From Streptomyces sp. RFCAC02 (lineage in GTDB: Bacteria > Actinomycetota > Actinomycetes > Streptomycetales > Streptomycetaceae): a DNA stretch of 64,000 bases. The notes below the pieces were generated by a model that saw only the letters and a list, made by a program, of their open reading frames with translations, was not told where the DNA came from and did not search any database. Location: positions 5,179,501 to 5,243,500 of the forward strand of contig NZ_SAUH01000001.1 in assembly GCF_004193175.1 (NCBI RefSeq), read 5' to 3'. The position numbers and the translations under genes are program-made. This document shows, piece by piece, positions 31,038 through 39,116 of the stretch. Position 1 is the first letter of the stretch. Each line of letters begins with the position of its first letter.

Positions 31038-32276
31038 GTGCAGGCGGTGAGCTCTTCGGGGCTGGAACTGCCCTCGGGGAACGGGGAGGAGACCGCCGAG
31101 GCGCAGCCCGGCGCGGTCACCGTCCCCCGACCGGTGGAGATCGGGACCGACCTGGAGTGGTCGCCGGACGACTGGTCCGAGGTCCGCACCCGCGTGGAGC
31201 GCGCCGGCCGCGCGTACGTGTGGCTCAACCTCCTCGAACAGCGCCTGCGGTCCGTCGTCGCCGCCGTCCTGCGGCCGGTGTACGAGCCGGTGCACGGCGA
31301 CGACTGGGAGATCGCGGCGGCCGGCCCGGCCGGCCAGGAGTGGGTGCGGCGCGCCGCGGCCCTGCGCGAGGTGAGCCGCCGCAGAGGACATGTGCTCGAT
31401 CCTGCCGATGACACGGTGCTCGCCTTCCTGACGCTCCCTCAGCTACGGGAACTCATGGTGCAGCACTGGCCCTGCTTCGCGCCGTATTTGGACAACCGCC
31501 GCGAGCTGGAGCTGACACTCGACGAGCTGGAGACCGCCCGCAGCGCCGTCACGCGCAACCGGGGCATCAGCCGCGCCGTCCTCGACCAGGCGGAACGCGG
31601 CTGCGCCCGCCTGCTGCGGCTCCTGGACCAGGGCGCGCCGCCGGAGCACGCGCGGCTCCCGGCGGACGCGGTGGAGCGGCTGGTGGGGGACCGGTTCACC
31701 GATGTGGCGGGGGCGCACCCCGACCGGGTGCGGCTCCAGCGGCAGCTTCCGGCCGAGGACCTGTTCGGCGGGGCGCGGCGGCTCGAAGCGGTGGGGACGG
31801 GGCTCGGGCTGCTCGTGCAGAACTATCCGGGGCGGCGGCTGCTGCGGCTGGCGGAGTCGGGGTGCCGGGTGCGGCTGCTGTTCCTGAACCCGGCGGGCGG
31901 CGCGATGCGGCGCCGCGAGCGGGAGCTGGGGATGAAGCGCGGGGAGCTGGGACGGCTCGTCGAGACGAACATCCTCCAGGTGCGGCGGGTGCGTGCGCGG
32001 GTGCGGGACCCGGAGGCGTTCGAGATCCGGGTGTTCGACGACACGCCGCGGTTCAGCGCGTACTTCGTGGACGCGGACGGTCCCGGCGGTGTCGCCGTCG
32101 TGCAGTCGTACCTGCGGCGCAGCCGGGGCATGGAGACGCCCGCGCTGGTGCTGCGGCGGGCCGGGCGTTCGGTGATACGGCGCGAGGAGCCGGCGGTGGA
32201 CGGGGAACCGACGCTGTTCGAGACGTACCGGGAGGAGTTCGAGTGGATGTGGGAGGACTCGCGGGCCGTGTCGTGA
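31038..32276 (+). CDS. SAV2148-like HEPN protein with PLD-like C-terminal region
   Basis: About 412 residues, cytosolic. An N-terminal helical region (AYVWLNLLEQRLRSVVAAVL, about residues 56-75, then LTLPQLRELMVQHW) resembles the Swt1-like HEPN domain of a Streptomyces family that I recall as SAV2148-type. HEPN domains are commonly RNases or RNA binders. The second half (ESGCRVRLLFLNPAGGAMRR, IRVFDDTPRFSAYFVD) is like a degenerate phospholipase D/phosphatidylserine-synthase-type sensor domain without the HxK motif. GTG 31038 was used; GTG 31047 is possible. It is divergent from treY. Function unproven. Confidence 0.65.
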   Translation: MQAVSSSGLELPSGNGEETAEAQPGAVTVPRPVEIGTDLEWSPDDWSEVRTRVERAGRAYVWLNLLEQRLRSVVAAVLRPVYEPVHGDDWEIAAAGPAGQEWVRRAAALREVSRRRGHVLDPADDTVLAFLTLPQLRELMVQHWPCFAPYLDNRRELELTLDELETARSAVTRNRGISRAVLDQAERGCARLLRLLDQGAPPEHARLPADAVERLVGDRFTDVAGAHPDRVRLQRQLPAEDLFGGARRLEAVGTGLGLLVQNYPGRRLLRLAESGCRVRLLFLNPAGGAMRRRERELGMKRGELGRLVETNILQVRRVRARVRDPEAFEIRVFDDTPRFSAYFVDADGPGGVAVVQSYLRRSRGMETPALVLRRAGRSVIRREEPAVDGEPTLFETYREEFEWMWEDSRAVS

Positions 32277-32298
32277 CGTGCGGCGGCGGGGGCGGTGG

Positions 32299-32850
32299 TC
32301 AGGCGTCGGCGAGGCGGGCGTGGAGTTCGACGTCGTGGCGGGTGTCGCCGTAGCGGAGTTTCGCGCGCTGCAGGCCCTCGACGGCGAAGCCGGCGGCCAC
32401 GGCGACCCGGCAGGACGCGGGGTTGTCCACGCGGTGGCCCAGCTCAAGGCGGTGCAGGCCGAGGTCGCCGAAGCACCAGGCGGCCAGGGAACGCACCGCC
32501 GCGCCCGCGACGCCCCGTCCGCGCGCGGCGGGCACCGTCCAGTACGAGACCCAGCCGGAGTCGTGCGTACGGTTGACGGCGCCGACCGCCGCGCAGCCGA
32601 CGAGGGCGCCGGCGTCCGTCACGGCGAACGAGTACGCGACGCCGGCCTCCCGCTCGGCGGCGCGCGCGGCGAGCCAGTGGGCGGCGGCCGTGTCGTCGAC
32701 CACGCCGTCCGGCGGGAACGGCTTCCCGAACTGCCGCTCCATCAGGGGCGCGGAGAACGCCTCGCGCACCGCCGCCAGGTCGCCGGGCGCCCAGGCGCGC
32801 AGGACGAGGCCGTTGTCGGTGGGTCCGGGTACGCCCGCGCCGTTCACCAC
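32299..32850 (-). CDS. GNAT acetyltransferase, RimJ/RimL-like
   Basis: A 183-residue acetyltransferase of the RimJ/RimL group, which acetylates protein N-termini or small amines. The acetyl-CoA loop is VSYWTVPAARGRGVAGAAVR (about residues 100-119), followed by LHRLELGHRVDNPASCRVAV and AAGFAVEGLQRAKLRYGD, the family C-terminus. The start is GTG 32850 or 32847; neither has a strong ribosome site. It is convergent with the HEPN-type gene, with 22 bases between the stops. Substrate unknown. Confidence 0.88.
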   Translation of the reverse strand: MVNGAGVPGPTDNGLVLRAWAPGDLAAVREAFSAPLMERQFGKPFPPDGVVDDTAAAHWLAARAAEREAGVAYSFAVTDAGALVGCAAVGAVNRTHDSGWVSYWTVPAARGRGVAGAAVRSLAAWCFGDLGLHRLELGHRVDNPASCRVAVAAGFAVEGLQRAKLRYGDTRHDVELHARLADA

Positions 32851-32889
32851 ACCGTGCTCCTCGCTCGCCCGTTCGATCCGGGGGCCAGC

Positions 32890-33303
32890 CTAACCGGACG
32901 CGCTCCCGCCGGGCGGGGTGACCGGCAGGCCGGCCCGGCGCCATGCCTGGAAGCCGCCCGCCACGTCCGTCGCCCGCCGCAGGCCGACCGACCGCAGTGA
33001 CGCGGCGGCCAGCGACGAGGCGTACCCCTCGTCGCACAGCACGATCCACCGCACGTCGGGTCCCGTCGCCTCCGGCACGGCGGCGCCCGACGTCGGATCG
33101 CAGCGCCACTCCAGGTGGTTGCGCTCGATGACGAGCGCGCCCGGCACCGTGCCGTCCGCCGCGCGCTGGAACGCCGGCCGCGTGTCCACGAGCACGGCGC
33201 CCGCCGCGGCCTCCTCGTACGCCTCGCGCGGCGTCAGCCGGTCGAGACCGCGGCGCTCGGCCGCGAGCCGCGCGTCGATCCCCGGTACGACGTCCCCCGC
33301 CAT
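32890..33303 (-). CDS. rhodanese-domain sulfurtransferase-like protein
   Basis: A 137-residue single rhodanese domain. The N-terminal LTPREAYEEAAAGAVLVDTR is the Cdc25/rhodanese strand-helix start, and the active-site loop is IVLCDEGYASSLAAASL, with the catalytic Cys in LCDEGYAS. It ends in GGFQAWRRAGLPV. Its ATG overlaps the stop of the cysteine dioxygenase gene by one base, so the two form an operon. Together they suggest handling of sulfane sulfur or of products of cysteine oxidation. The operon is preceded by a Cys-containing leader peptide. Confidence 0.9.
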   Translation of the reverse strand: MAGDVVPGIDARLAAERRGLDRLTPREAYEEAAAGAVLVDTRPAFQRAADGTVPGALVIERNHLEWRCDPTSGAAVPEATGPDVRWIVLCDEGYASSLAAASLRSVGLRRATDVAGGFQAWRRAGLPVTPPGGSASG

Positions 33304-33800
33304 CAGTCCTCCACCGCGTCGGTGCGCAGGAGCCGCAGTCCGGCGGACTCCCAGGCGTAGAACGACTGGGTGGCGAGTGCGGGCCCGTAGGCGTGGACGC
33401 TGACGGCCGGGCGCGTGCCCCGGTTGGTCACCTCGTGGACGTACCGGGGGCCGAACGACCGCAGCTCCCCCGTCGCGAGGGCGCGGGAGACGGGGGCGTG
33501 GTCGCCGTCCAGGTCGCCGAAGGAGCGTTCCGTCAGGGTGCCGTCGACCACCGTGAAGGCGCCGGACGAGCCGCCGTGGTCGTGGATCTCGGTGCCCTGG
33601 CCCGGCAGCCATGTGAGAAGCCACACCTCGAACGTGTCGGTGTGGTCGAGGCGCGCGTACCAGCGGTCCGGCGTCGTGAACCGGACCTTGGGCCGCCACA
33701 GGTCGGAGCGGGCGGCGTACCCCCGGGCGATGTCGGCGAGCCGGGCCGGGGTGAGGGGAGCGGTGTGCGGGGTGCGCAGGGCAGGGGAGGGTGCGGACAT
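33303..33800 (-). CDS. cysteine dioxygenase-family cupin
   Basis: A 165-residue cupin of the cysteine dioxygenase type I family (thiol dioxygenase), which oxidises cysteine or another thiol to the sulfinate using O2 and Fe(II). The 3-His site appears as GTEIHDHGGSSGAFTVVDG (the first two His) and SVHAYGPAL (the third). ATG 33800 has GAGG about 6 bases upstream. The rhodanese gene follows with a one-base overlap. A 32-codon leader peptide with the usual HVDL motif and one Cys lies 88 bases upstream, implying cysteine-dependent control. Confidence 0.88.
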   Translation of the reverse strand: MSAPSPALRTPHTAPLTPARLADIARGYAARSDLWRPKVRFTTPDRWYARLDHTDTFEVWLLTWLPGQGTEIHDHGGSSGAFTVVDGTLTERSFGDLDGDHAPVSRALATGELRSFGPRYVHEVTNRGTRPAVSVHAYGPALATQSFYAWESAGLRLLRTDAVED

Positions 33801-33888
33801 GGGTGCCTCGTTCGGGTGGTGCGGAGAAAAGGTGGGCGGCGATGACGGCCGTGCCCGGCGGTGGCCGCGGGGCGGGGTCGGCCCCGGC

Positions 33889-33987
33889 TCAGTGACGGCG
33901 GGGGCTGCGGCCGGCACGACACAGCGCGCCCGCCACGCGGAGCAGGTCCACGTGTCGGCGGGTGACGAGGCGTTCGCTGGTCGGCAT
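33889..33987 (-). CDS. leader peptide upstream of cysteine dioxygenase
   Basis: A 32-codon ORF (ATG 33987) whose product contains RLVTRRHVDLLRVAGALCR. The (R)HVDLxR...A.C pattern is shared with two more short ORFs in this window (34085, 48048) and with short putative leader peptides annotated before Streptomyces genes. A single Cys lies 10 residues before the end. It stands 88 bases upstream of the dioxygenase gene. Translation-dependent control by cysteine supply is a reasonable inference. Confidence 0.75.
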   Translation of the reverse strand: MPTSERLVTRRHVDLLRVAGALCRAGRSPRRH

Positions 33988-34084
33988 GGCGCCAAGGTGT
34001 ACAGCCAGGCCGGGCCGCCGGTCAAGCCCTGTCCACGGCCGCCCGTCTTGACGGGACACCGGTGCGCTGGCATCGTCAAGTACC

Positions 34085-34168
34085 GTGAGTCAGGCTGAGC
34101 TTCTCGTGGCGCGGCTGCACGTCGATCTCCGGCGGCAGGCCAGCGCGATCTGTGCCGGCGTTCGCTGA
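34085..34168 (+). CDS. leader peptide upstream of winged-helix regulator
   Basis: A 27-residue ORF starting at GTG 34085, containing LLVARLHVDLRRQASAICAG, with the same HVDLxR and SAIC motifs as the leaders at 33987 and 48048. It is divergent from the dioxygenase leader, with only 97 bases between their starts. The next gene downstream on this strand is the winged-helix regulator at 34420, 251 bases on. It was found by motif, not by length. Confidence 0.7.
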   Translation: MSQAELLVARLHVDLRRQASAICAGVR

Positions 34169-34419
34169 ACGCGGCCAGGACCGGCCGCCGTTCCCCGGCG
34201 TCCCGCATCGCTGACTCCTCCCTCCCCGCCCGCACCGCCCCGTCGGCGCGCGCCGCTCCGCGCACGGGAGGACCACCGTCGGCCGGACGCCGGGATCCCG
34301 ACTGTCCCGCACACGCGGCGAGCCCCGGCACCCCCGGACCCCGCCGCCTCCCGGTGCGCCGCCCCCGTCGAAGACGACGCCGCGGCGGCCCGGTCCCGAC
34401 CACTGGAGGGGAGCCGACC

Positions 34420-34953
34420 ATGCGGCACCTGACCGCCCTGCCCGACCTGTCGACCGTTCCCGATCTCGCCGCGCTCTCGGACCTCACCGTCACGGTGCTC
34501 CCGCAGAGCGCGCACGTCCCCGCCACGGGCGAGGGCGCCGTGCCGCTCGTCGGCTACCTCGTCCTGGCACCCGCCGGGACCGCGCCGGACCGGCTCGGCG
34601 AACTGTTCTCCGCGCAGGGCACGCCGCCGCCGGAGGCCGTGCGCGCCGTGCCGCGGCACGCCGGGCCGTCCGCCATCACGGTGGACCGCGACGAGCGCAC
34701 CGTCACCGTGGACGGGCGCCATGTCCCGTTGACCTACCTGGAGTTCGAACTGCTCGCGCACCTCGTGGGGCACCCGCACCGGGTCTACAGCCGCGAGCAG
34801 CTCGTCTCCATGATCTGGGGCTACGGGCCGGTCGGCGACCAGCGGACCGTGGACGTGCACATCGCGCGCCTGCGCCGCAAGCTCGGCGCGGCCCATCGCG
34901 AGCGCATCGTGACGGTGCGGCGCGTCGGCTACAAGTACGTGCCCGCCGCCTGA
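34420..34953 (+). CDS. lone winged-helix (OmpR/PhoB-type) DNA-binding protein
   Basis: 177 residues. The C-terminal 95 residues are an OmpR/PhoB winged helix: GRHVPLTYLEFELLAHLVGH, HRVYSREQLVSMIWGYGP, then RTVDVHIARLRRKLG and VRRVGYKYVP. The N-terminal half has no receiver-domain Asp or Lys, so it is not a classical response regulator. ATG 34420 follows GGAGGGGAGC. A Cys-containing leader ORF precedes it, and the neighbouring divergent unit is cysteine dioxygenase, so a role in sulfur or cysteine regulation is likely though not shown. Confidence 0.85.
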   Translation: MRHLTALPDLSTVPDLAALSDLTVTVLPQSAHVPATGEGAVPLVGYLVLAPAGTAPDRLGELFSAQGTPPPEAVRAVPRHAGPSAITVDRDERTVTVDGRHVPLTYLEFELLAHLVGHPHRVYSREQLVSMIWGYGPVGDQRTVDVHIARLRRKLGAAHRERIVTVRRVGYKYVPAA

Positions 34954-34955
34954 CC

Positions 34956-35003
34956 ACCGGCCGGCCCCCCGTACCCGCAGGCCGCGGGCACGGGGACCGG
35001 CCG
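34956..35003. terminator. terminator between winged-helix gene and I36-like gene
   Basis: CCCCGTACCCGC (34967-34978) pairs with GCGGGCACGGGG (34984-34995) with one mismatch, and flanking CCGGCC/GGCCGG segments can extend the stem. It lies in the gap between two convergent genes. Confidence 0.65.
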
Positions 35004-35008
35004 CCGGA

Positions 35009-35413
35009 TCAGCCCTCGCCGGGCGGGGTGCCGCAGCTCGGGCCGCCGGGGCCGTCGAACTGCACGGAGCTGAAGAAGTCGCGGTAGTCGGAGAAGAAGT
35101 TGCCCTTGCCGGTCGGCCCGGCCGAAGTGACGGCCGTGCAGCCGGAGTAGTCGGCGTCCGACCAGAGGTGGATGGTCGAACCGGTGCGGTTCCAGTCCGA
35201 CTTGGCGCGGTCGTCCATGCCGAGCGCCGCGAGGTCCGGGGTGTCGGCCTGCAGGGCGATCATGTCGCCGGTGCCGTCGAGGCCCGAGAACATGCAGTAG
35301 TGGCCGTCGGGGCACCGGTCGTACCCGTCGGCCGCCTGGGCCGTGGAGACCGGCAGCGCGACCGCGACCCCGGCCGCCGCCAGCATGGCAAGGGCACGCA
35401 TCGTGTTCCTCAT
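35009..35413 (-). CDS. secreted peptidase inhibitor I36-like protein
   Basis: 134 residues. A Sec signal (RALAMLAAAGVAVALPVSTA, cleavage near AQAA) precedes a small Cys-containing domain beginning DRCPDGHYCMFSGLDGTGDM, the C..GhyC..... pattern of the I36 family (Streptomyces metalloproteinase inhibitor-like, crystallin fold). Further Cys (SGCTAVT and SCGTPP) would close disulfides. AAGGAG lies 9 bases before ATG 35413. It is exported and probably extracellular. Inhibition of a protease is inferred from the family only. Confidence 0.85.
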   Translation of the reverse strand: MRNTMRALAMLAAAGVAVALPVSTAQAADGYDRCPDGHYCMFSGLDGTGDMIALQADTPDLAALGMDDRAKSDWNRTGSTIHLWSDADYSGCTAVTSAGPTGKGNFFSDYRDFFSSVQFDGPGGPSCGTPPGEG

Positions 35414-35512
35414 CCGCACACACTCCTTGACTCGAGATCCGCCGGGGACGTTATCGGGAATCGGCGGCGCGGGGGAGGGGGCGTGCACGGCGTGTCAGGT
35501 GGGCCGGACGGG

Positions 35513-36469
35513 TCAGGCGGGGGCTGCGCGGCCCTCGACCACGGGTGTCAGGCCGTCGAGGAGCGCCGTGAGACCGGCCTCGAAGAGCACGTCGAGACGC
35601 AGGTCGTAGCCGTCGGCGAAGGAGCCGACGAGCCGGGCGAACGTCGGGAAGCGGCCGGACTCCACGAGGCCCCGCATGTCGGGGGCGCGGCTGTTCATCC
35701 ACTGGTCCTCCGACTGGCCCGTCGCCGCCTCGGCCTGCGCCTCCATCTCCAGGTGCACCGCGAGCCCCTGGACGTGGCTGTAGAGCAGGACGTGGATGTC
35801 GAACTGGGCGACCGGGTCGAGACCGCGGCCGTCGAGGGCGCTCAGGATCCACTCCGCGTGGACCATCAGGTTCGGCACGAGCAGCGGGCGGGTGAGGGAG
35901 CCGAGCTGGGCCAGCCACGGGTGTCGCCGGTACACGCGCCACAGGATCCGGGCGCCGAGTTCGACGCGGGAGCGCCAGTCGCCGGGGGCGTCCGACGGGT
36001 AGGTCTCCTCGCCGAACGCGGCGTCGGCCGTCAGCAGGACCAGCTCGTCCTTGCTGGGGACATAGCGGTAGATCGACATCGGCGCGACGCCGAGCCGGGC
36101 GGCGACGCCGCGCATCGACAGCGCCGGGAGCCCCTCGGCGTCGGCGATCAGGACGGCGGCGCGCACGATCCGGTCGAGGCTCAGCTCCCGTTCCGGGTCG
36201 GGGACGGCGCGTCTGCGGGCGGCCGGGGCGGGGGCGGTACCGGCGACGACCGTGCCGATGCGGGGCCGCGTCTCGACGAGTCCCTCGAGACGCAGGGTGG
36301 TCAGGGCCTTGGTGGCGGTGGCGAGCGCGACGCCCCACTCCTCGGCGATCCGCCGGGTCGAGGGGACCCGGTCGCCGGGGGCCAGTCCACCGTCCGCGAT
36401 GCGCCGCCGGATCGAGGCGACGATGCGCAGGTACGGCGGATCGCCGCCCCCGTGTGTGGCCTTCGTCAC
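35513..36469 (-). CDS. GntR-TetR fusion transcriptional regulator
   Basis: A 318-residue regulator with two DNA-binding domains. A GntR winged helix lies at residues 10-78 (YLRIVASIRRRIADGGLAPG, RVPSTRRIAEEWGVALATAT). A complete TetR helix-turn-helix follows at about 93-145 (LSDRIV-type start, LSMRGVAARLGVAPMSIYRY), then a TetR ligand domain. Regulators of this mixed type occur in Streptomyces. It is divergent from the FAD monooxygenase at 36637. The spacer carries a perfect inverted pair of 10-base sites, which may be its operator. Its ligand is unknown. Confidence 0.88.
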   Translation of the reverse strand: MTKATHGGGDPPYLRIVASIRRRIADGGLAPGDRVPSTRRIAEEWGVALATATKALTTLRLEGLVETRPRIGTVVAGTAPAPAARRRAVPDPERELSLDRIVRAAVLIADAEGLPALSMRGVAARLGVAPMSIYRYVPSKDELVLLTADAAFGEETYPSDAPGDWRSRVELGARILWRVYRRHPWLAQLGSLTRPLLVPNLMVHAEWILSALDGRGLDPVAQFDIHVLLYSHVQGLAVHLEMEAQAEAATGQSEDQWMNSRAPDMRGLVESGRFPTFARLVGSFADGYDLRLDVLFEAGLTALLDGLTPVVEGRAAPA

Positions 36470-36487
36470 GTCCTGCCGCCTCCCTGC

Positions 36488-36550
36488 CCTGTACTAGCGC
36501 AGAGGGTAGCAGCGGCAATGCCCCACGGACCGTGTCTGCCCTAGTACAGG
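36488..36550. promoter_or_regulatory. inverted pair of CCTGTACTAG sites
   Basis: CCTGTACTAG (36488-36497) and its exact reverse complement CTAGTACAGG (36541-36550) lie in the 167-bp spacer between the GntR-TetR fusion gene and the FAD monooxygenase. Their centres are 53 bases apart, near five helical turns. Two separated sites would suit a regulator with two DNA-binding domains or dimer looping. Confidence 0.55.
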
Positions 36551-36636
36551 CGGGGAGTTCGGGCAGTTGAGCGGCCTGCGCGTACGGCGTACGTTCCTGA
36601 GCGTTCGCACCGCACGAAGCGTTGGGAGAGCCCCTC

Positions 36637-37737
36637 ATGCAGACCGTACTCATCAACGGCGGCGGCATCGCCGGCCCCGTCCTCGCCCACTGGCTGCGCC
36701 ACCACGGCTTCGCGCCCACCGTCGTCGAACGCGCCCCGGGCGTACGCGCCGGCGGCCAGGCCGTGGACATCCGCGGCGTCGCGCTCGGCGTCGTGGAGCG
36801 GATGGGCCTGCTGGAGCGGGCCAGCGCGGTGCGCACCCACATGCGCGGCATGTCCGTCCTGGACCCCGACGGCAACGAGGTGCACCGCTCCACCGAGGCG
36901 ACGTACAGCAGCGGCCGGCTCGACAACGAGGACATCGAGCTGCTGCGCGACGACCTGGTGCGGATGGTGCACGAGCGCACGCGCGACGACGTCGAGTACG
37001 TCTTCGGCGACGGCGTCACCGCGCTGGAGGAGGACGCCTCGGGCGTGCGCGTCGGGTTCGCGCACGGCCCCGCCCGCACCTTCGACCTGGTGATCGGGGC
37101 CGACGGCCTCCACTCGGCCGTGCGCCGCCTGGCGTTCGGCCCGGAGGAGCGGTTCGTCCGCCACCTCGGCACGTACGTCGCGGTGTTCGGGGCGGACAAC
37201 TTCCTCGGCCTGGACAACTGGCAGGCGTGGCTGCGGGACGGCGGCACGGGCTTCGGCATCATGCCCGTGCGCGACAACACGGAGCTGCGGATCACCTTCG
37301 GTTTCGAGTCCGAACCCCTCGGCCGTGACAGCGACATGCTGCGGCGCCTGGTCGTGGACAGGCTCGCGGCGATGCGGTGGGAGGGCGCCCGCCTCGCCGG
37401 GGCCGCCGCGAAGGCGCCCGACCTCTACTGCGACGCCATGGCGCAGATCCACATGGACCGGTGGTCGCGGGGCCGGGTGGCCCTGCTGGGGGACGCCGGG
37501 TACTGCCCGTCCCCGCTGTCGGGGCAGGGGACGAGCCTGGCGCTCGTGGGCGCGTACGTGCTGGCCGACAGCCTTGCCCGCGCCGGCAGCGACCACCTCG
37601 CCGCGTACACGCGCTACGAGGAGCGGATGCGGCCCTTCGTCGCCCTGAACCAGGCCCTGGCCACCGAGAACCCCGGCGGACCGGCGTCGGATGAGTCCGT
37701 CGGGCGGGCGAAGAACGCGATCTCGCTGGACGGCTGA
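36637..37737 (+). CDS. FAD-dependent aromatic monooxygenase
   Basis: A 366-residue class A flavoprotein monooxygenase (PHBH fold) that hydroxylates an aromatic or polyketide substrate with NAD(P)H and O2. It has the FAD GxGxxG motif INGGGIAGPVLAHWLRHHGF at the N-terminus, the DG motif LVIGADGLHSAVR and the GD motif VALLGDAGYCPSPLSGQGTS. ATG 36637 has GGGAGAG upstream. It is controlled in all probability by the divergent GntR-TetR protein, an arrangement common for drug- or xenobiotic-inactivating hydroxylases. Confidence 0.92.
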   Translation: MQTVLINGGGIAGPVLAHWLRHHGFAPTVVERAPGVRAGGQAVDIRGVALGVVERMGLLERASAVRTHMRGMSVLDPDGNEVHRSTEATYSSGRLDNEDIELLRDDLVRMVHERTRDDVEYVFGDGVTALEEDASGVRVGFAHGPARTFDLVIGADGLHSAVRRLAFGPEERFVRHLGTYVAVFGADNFLGLDNWQAWLRDGGTGFGIMPVRDNTELRITFGFESEPLGRDSDMLRRLVVDRLAAMRWEGARLAGAAAKAPDLYCDAMAQIHMDRWSRGRVALLGDAGYCPSPLSGQGTSLALVGAYVLADSLARAGSDHLAAYTRYEERMRPFVALNQALATENPGGPASDESVGRAKNAISLDG

Positions 37738-37858
37738 CGGCACGTGGGGTGCGAGCGGCGATTCCGCTGTCGGACCCGGCGGATAGCGTTGCCACGGAGA
37801 TCACGACGGGCCGGTCCGGCCCGTCGCACCACGGACCCCACGCGGAGAGGGAACGCCA

Positions 37859-38332
37859 GTGAAGAACCTGCCGGAGACGGAGCACACCCGACTCGTCCGC
37901 ACCGACTTCTCCGACGAGCCGGCCTGGCAGGCCCTCCGCGCGGCGATCGGGACGCCGAACCGGGACGGCTCCCTCGCGTACCTGCACGTAGTGGACGACC
38001 CCGCCTACAGCGGGTCGACGCCGGAACAGCTCATCTCCGCGTCGCCCGACACGGAGATGCTGATCGTGGCCGACAGGACCACCCTCACGACGCCCGGGAT
38101 GCCGCTGCTCGCCGTCCACCCCTTCGACGAGGACGACGAGGACGACGAGGAGGAGTTCGACGAGGACGACGACGGGCCGAAGCCGGGACACGGCGAACTG
38201 CGCGTCATACCCGAAGCACTGCCGTCCCTGGAGAACAACATCTCGATCGGCAACATGGACTGGGAGAGCTTCGTCAACGGCGCGGAGGACGACGGCGTCT
38301 TCCGGGGCTTCGCCCGGCGCTTCCGCCCCTGA
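37859..38332 (+). CDS. DUF6924-like acidic hypothetical protein
   Basis: 157 residues, cytosolic. It starts LPETEHTRLVRTDFSDEPAW, with internal ADRTTLTTPGMPLLAV and the C-terminal NNISIGNMDWESFVNGA and GVFRGF. This matches, from memory, the DUF6924 family of Streptomyces. A low-complexity acidic insert (residues about 91-105, nearly all Asp/Glu) interrupts the middle. GTG 37859 follows AGAGGGA by about 8 bases. It is a single gene between the monooxygenase and the sulfur operon. Function unknown. Confidence 0.65.
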   Translation: MKNLPETEHTRLVRTDFSDEPAWQALRAAIGTPNRDGSLAYLHVVDDPAYSGSTPEQLISASPDTEMLIVADRTTLTTPGMPLLAVHPFDEDDEDDEEEFDEDDDGPKPGHGELRVIPEALPSLENNISIGNMDWESFVNGAEDDGVFRGFARRFRP

Positions 38333-38372
38333 CGACGGCGCCTTCCGGGCCTGCGTGCCGGGAACGCGGCGG

Positions 38373-39116
38373 TCAGCCCGCCAGCGCCGGGGCGGCCGCC
38401 CGCGCCGCCGTGTAGCGGGCGAGGACGACACGGGCCAGTTCCGGCGCCGCGCCGAGCACCGGCGCCACGAGGTCGGCGCCCGCCTCCCGCGCGCCCGCCA
38501 GGATGCGGTCCGGCAGGCGGCCCGGCGCGATGACGTACGGCGCCACCGCGACCCGGCGCGCGCCCGCGGCGCGCAGCCTGCGCACCGCCTCGGCCGTCGT
38601 CGGACGGGCCGCCGTGGCGTACGCCGGCAGGACCGCCGCGAAGCCCGCCGTCCGCCGCCACCGTCCGGCCAGCGCGTCGAGCACGACCGGCACCCGCGGG
38701 TCGGTCGAGCCCGCCGACGCCAGCACGACACCGGTCACCGCGCGCGCCGCCCGGTCGAGACCGGCCCCGGCGAGGCGCCGCTCCAGCGCGGTCAGCAGCA
38801 GCGGGTCGGGACCCAGCACCTCGGCCTGCGCGATGGTGAGCCCCGGGAAGCGCGCGGCACAGCCGGCGAGGACGGCGGGGATGTCCGTCCTCGCGTGGAA
38901 GGCGTGGTTGAGGAGCAGCGGCACGGCCACGATGTGCCGCTCGCCCTCGGCGTGCAGCCGTTCCACGGCCCGGTCCACGTCCGGCACGCAGAAGTCGAGG
39001 AACCCGGCCGCCACCGTGACCCCCGGCGCGAGCGCCCGCACCCGCGCGGTGAGCGCGGCGACGGTCGCGGCGTGCCGGGGGTCACGGCTGCCGTGCGCGA
39101 CGAGCAGGAGCGTCAC
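38373..39116 (-). CDS. sirohydrochlorin chelatase (CbiX/SirB-like)
   Basis: A 247-residue two-domain class II chelatase that inserts Fe(II) (or Co) into sirohydrochlorin to make siroheme, the cofactor of the sulfite reductase encoded in the same operon. The first half starts LLLVAHGSRDPRHAATVAAL, with the metal-binding His, and contains PLLLNHAFHARTDIP. The second half is a related repeat beginning VLASAGSTDPRVPVV. GTG 39116 overlaps the permease stop (GTGA). It is the last gene of the sulfur operon. Confidence 0.9.
   Translation of the reverse strand: MTLLLVAHGSRDPRHAATVAALTARVRALAPGVTVAAGFLDFCVPDVDRAVERLHAEGERHIVAVPLLLNHAFHARTDIPAVLAGCAARFPGLTIAQAEVLGPDPLLLTALERRLAGAGLDRAARAVTGVVLASAGSTDPRVPVVLDALAGRWRRTAGFAAVLPAYATAARPTTAEAVRRLRAAGARRVAVAPYVIAPGRLPDRILAGAREAGADLVAPVLGAAPELARVVLARYTAARAAAPALAG

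Noticed and set aside
33800..34526. An upstream extension of the cysteine dioxygenase frame to 34526
   Set aside because: It would run through the leader ORFs and lacks homology; ATG 33800 fits the family length and has a ribosome site.
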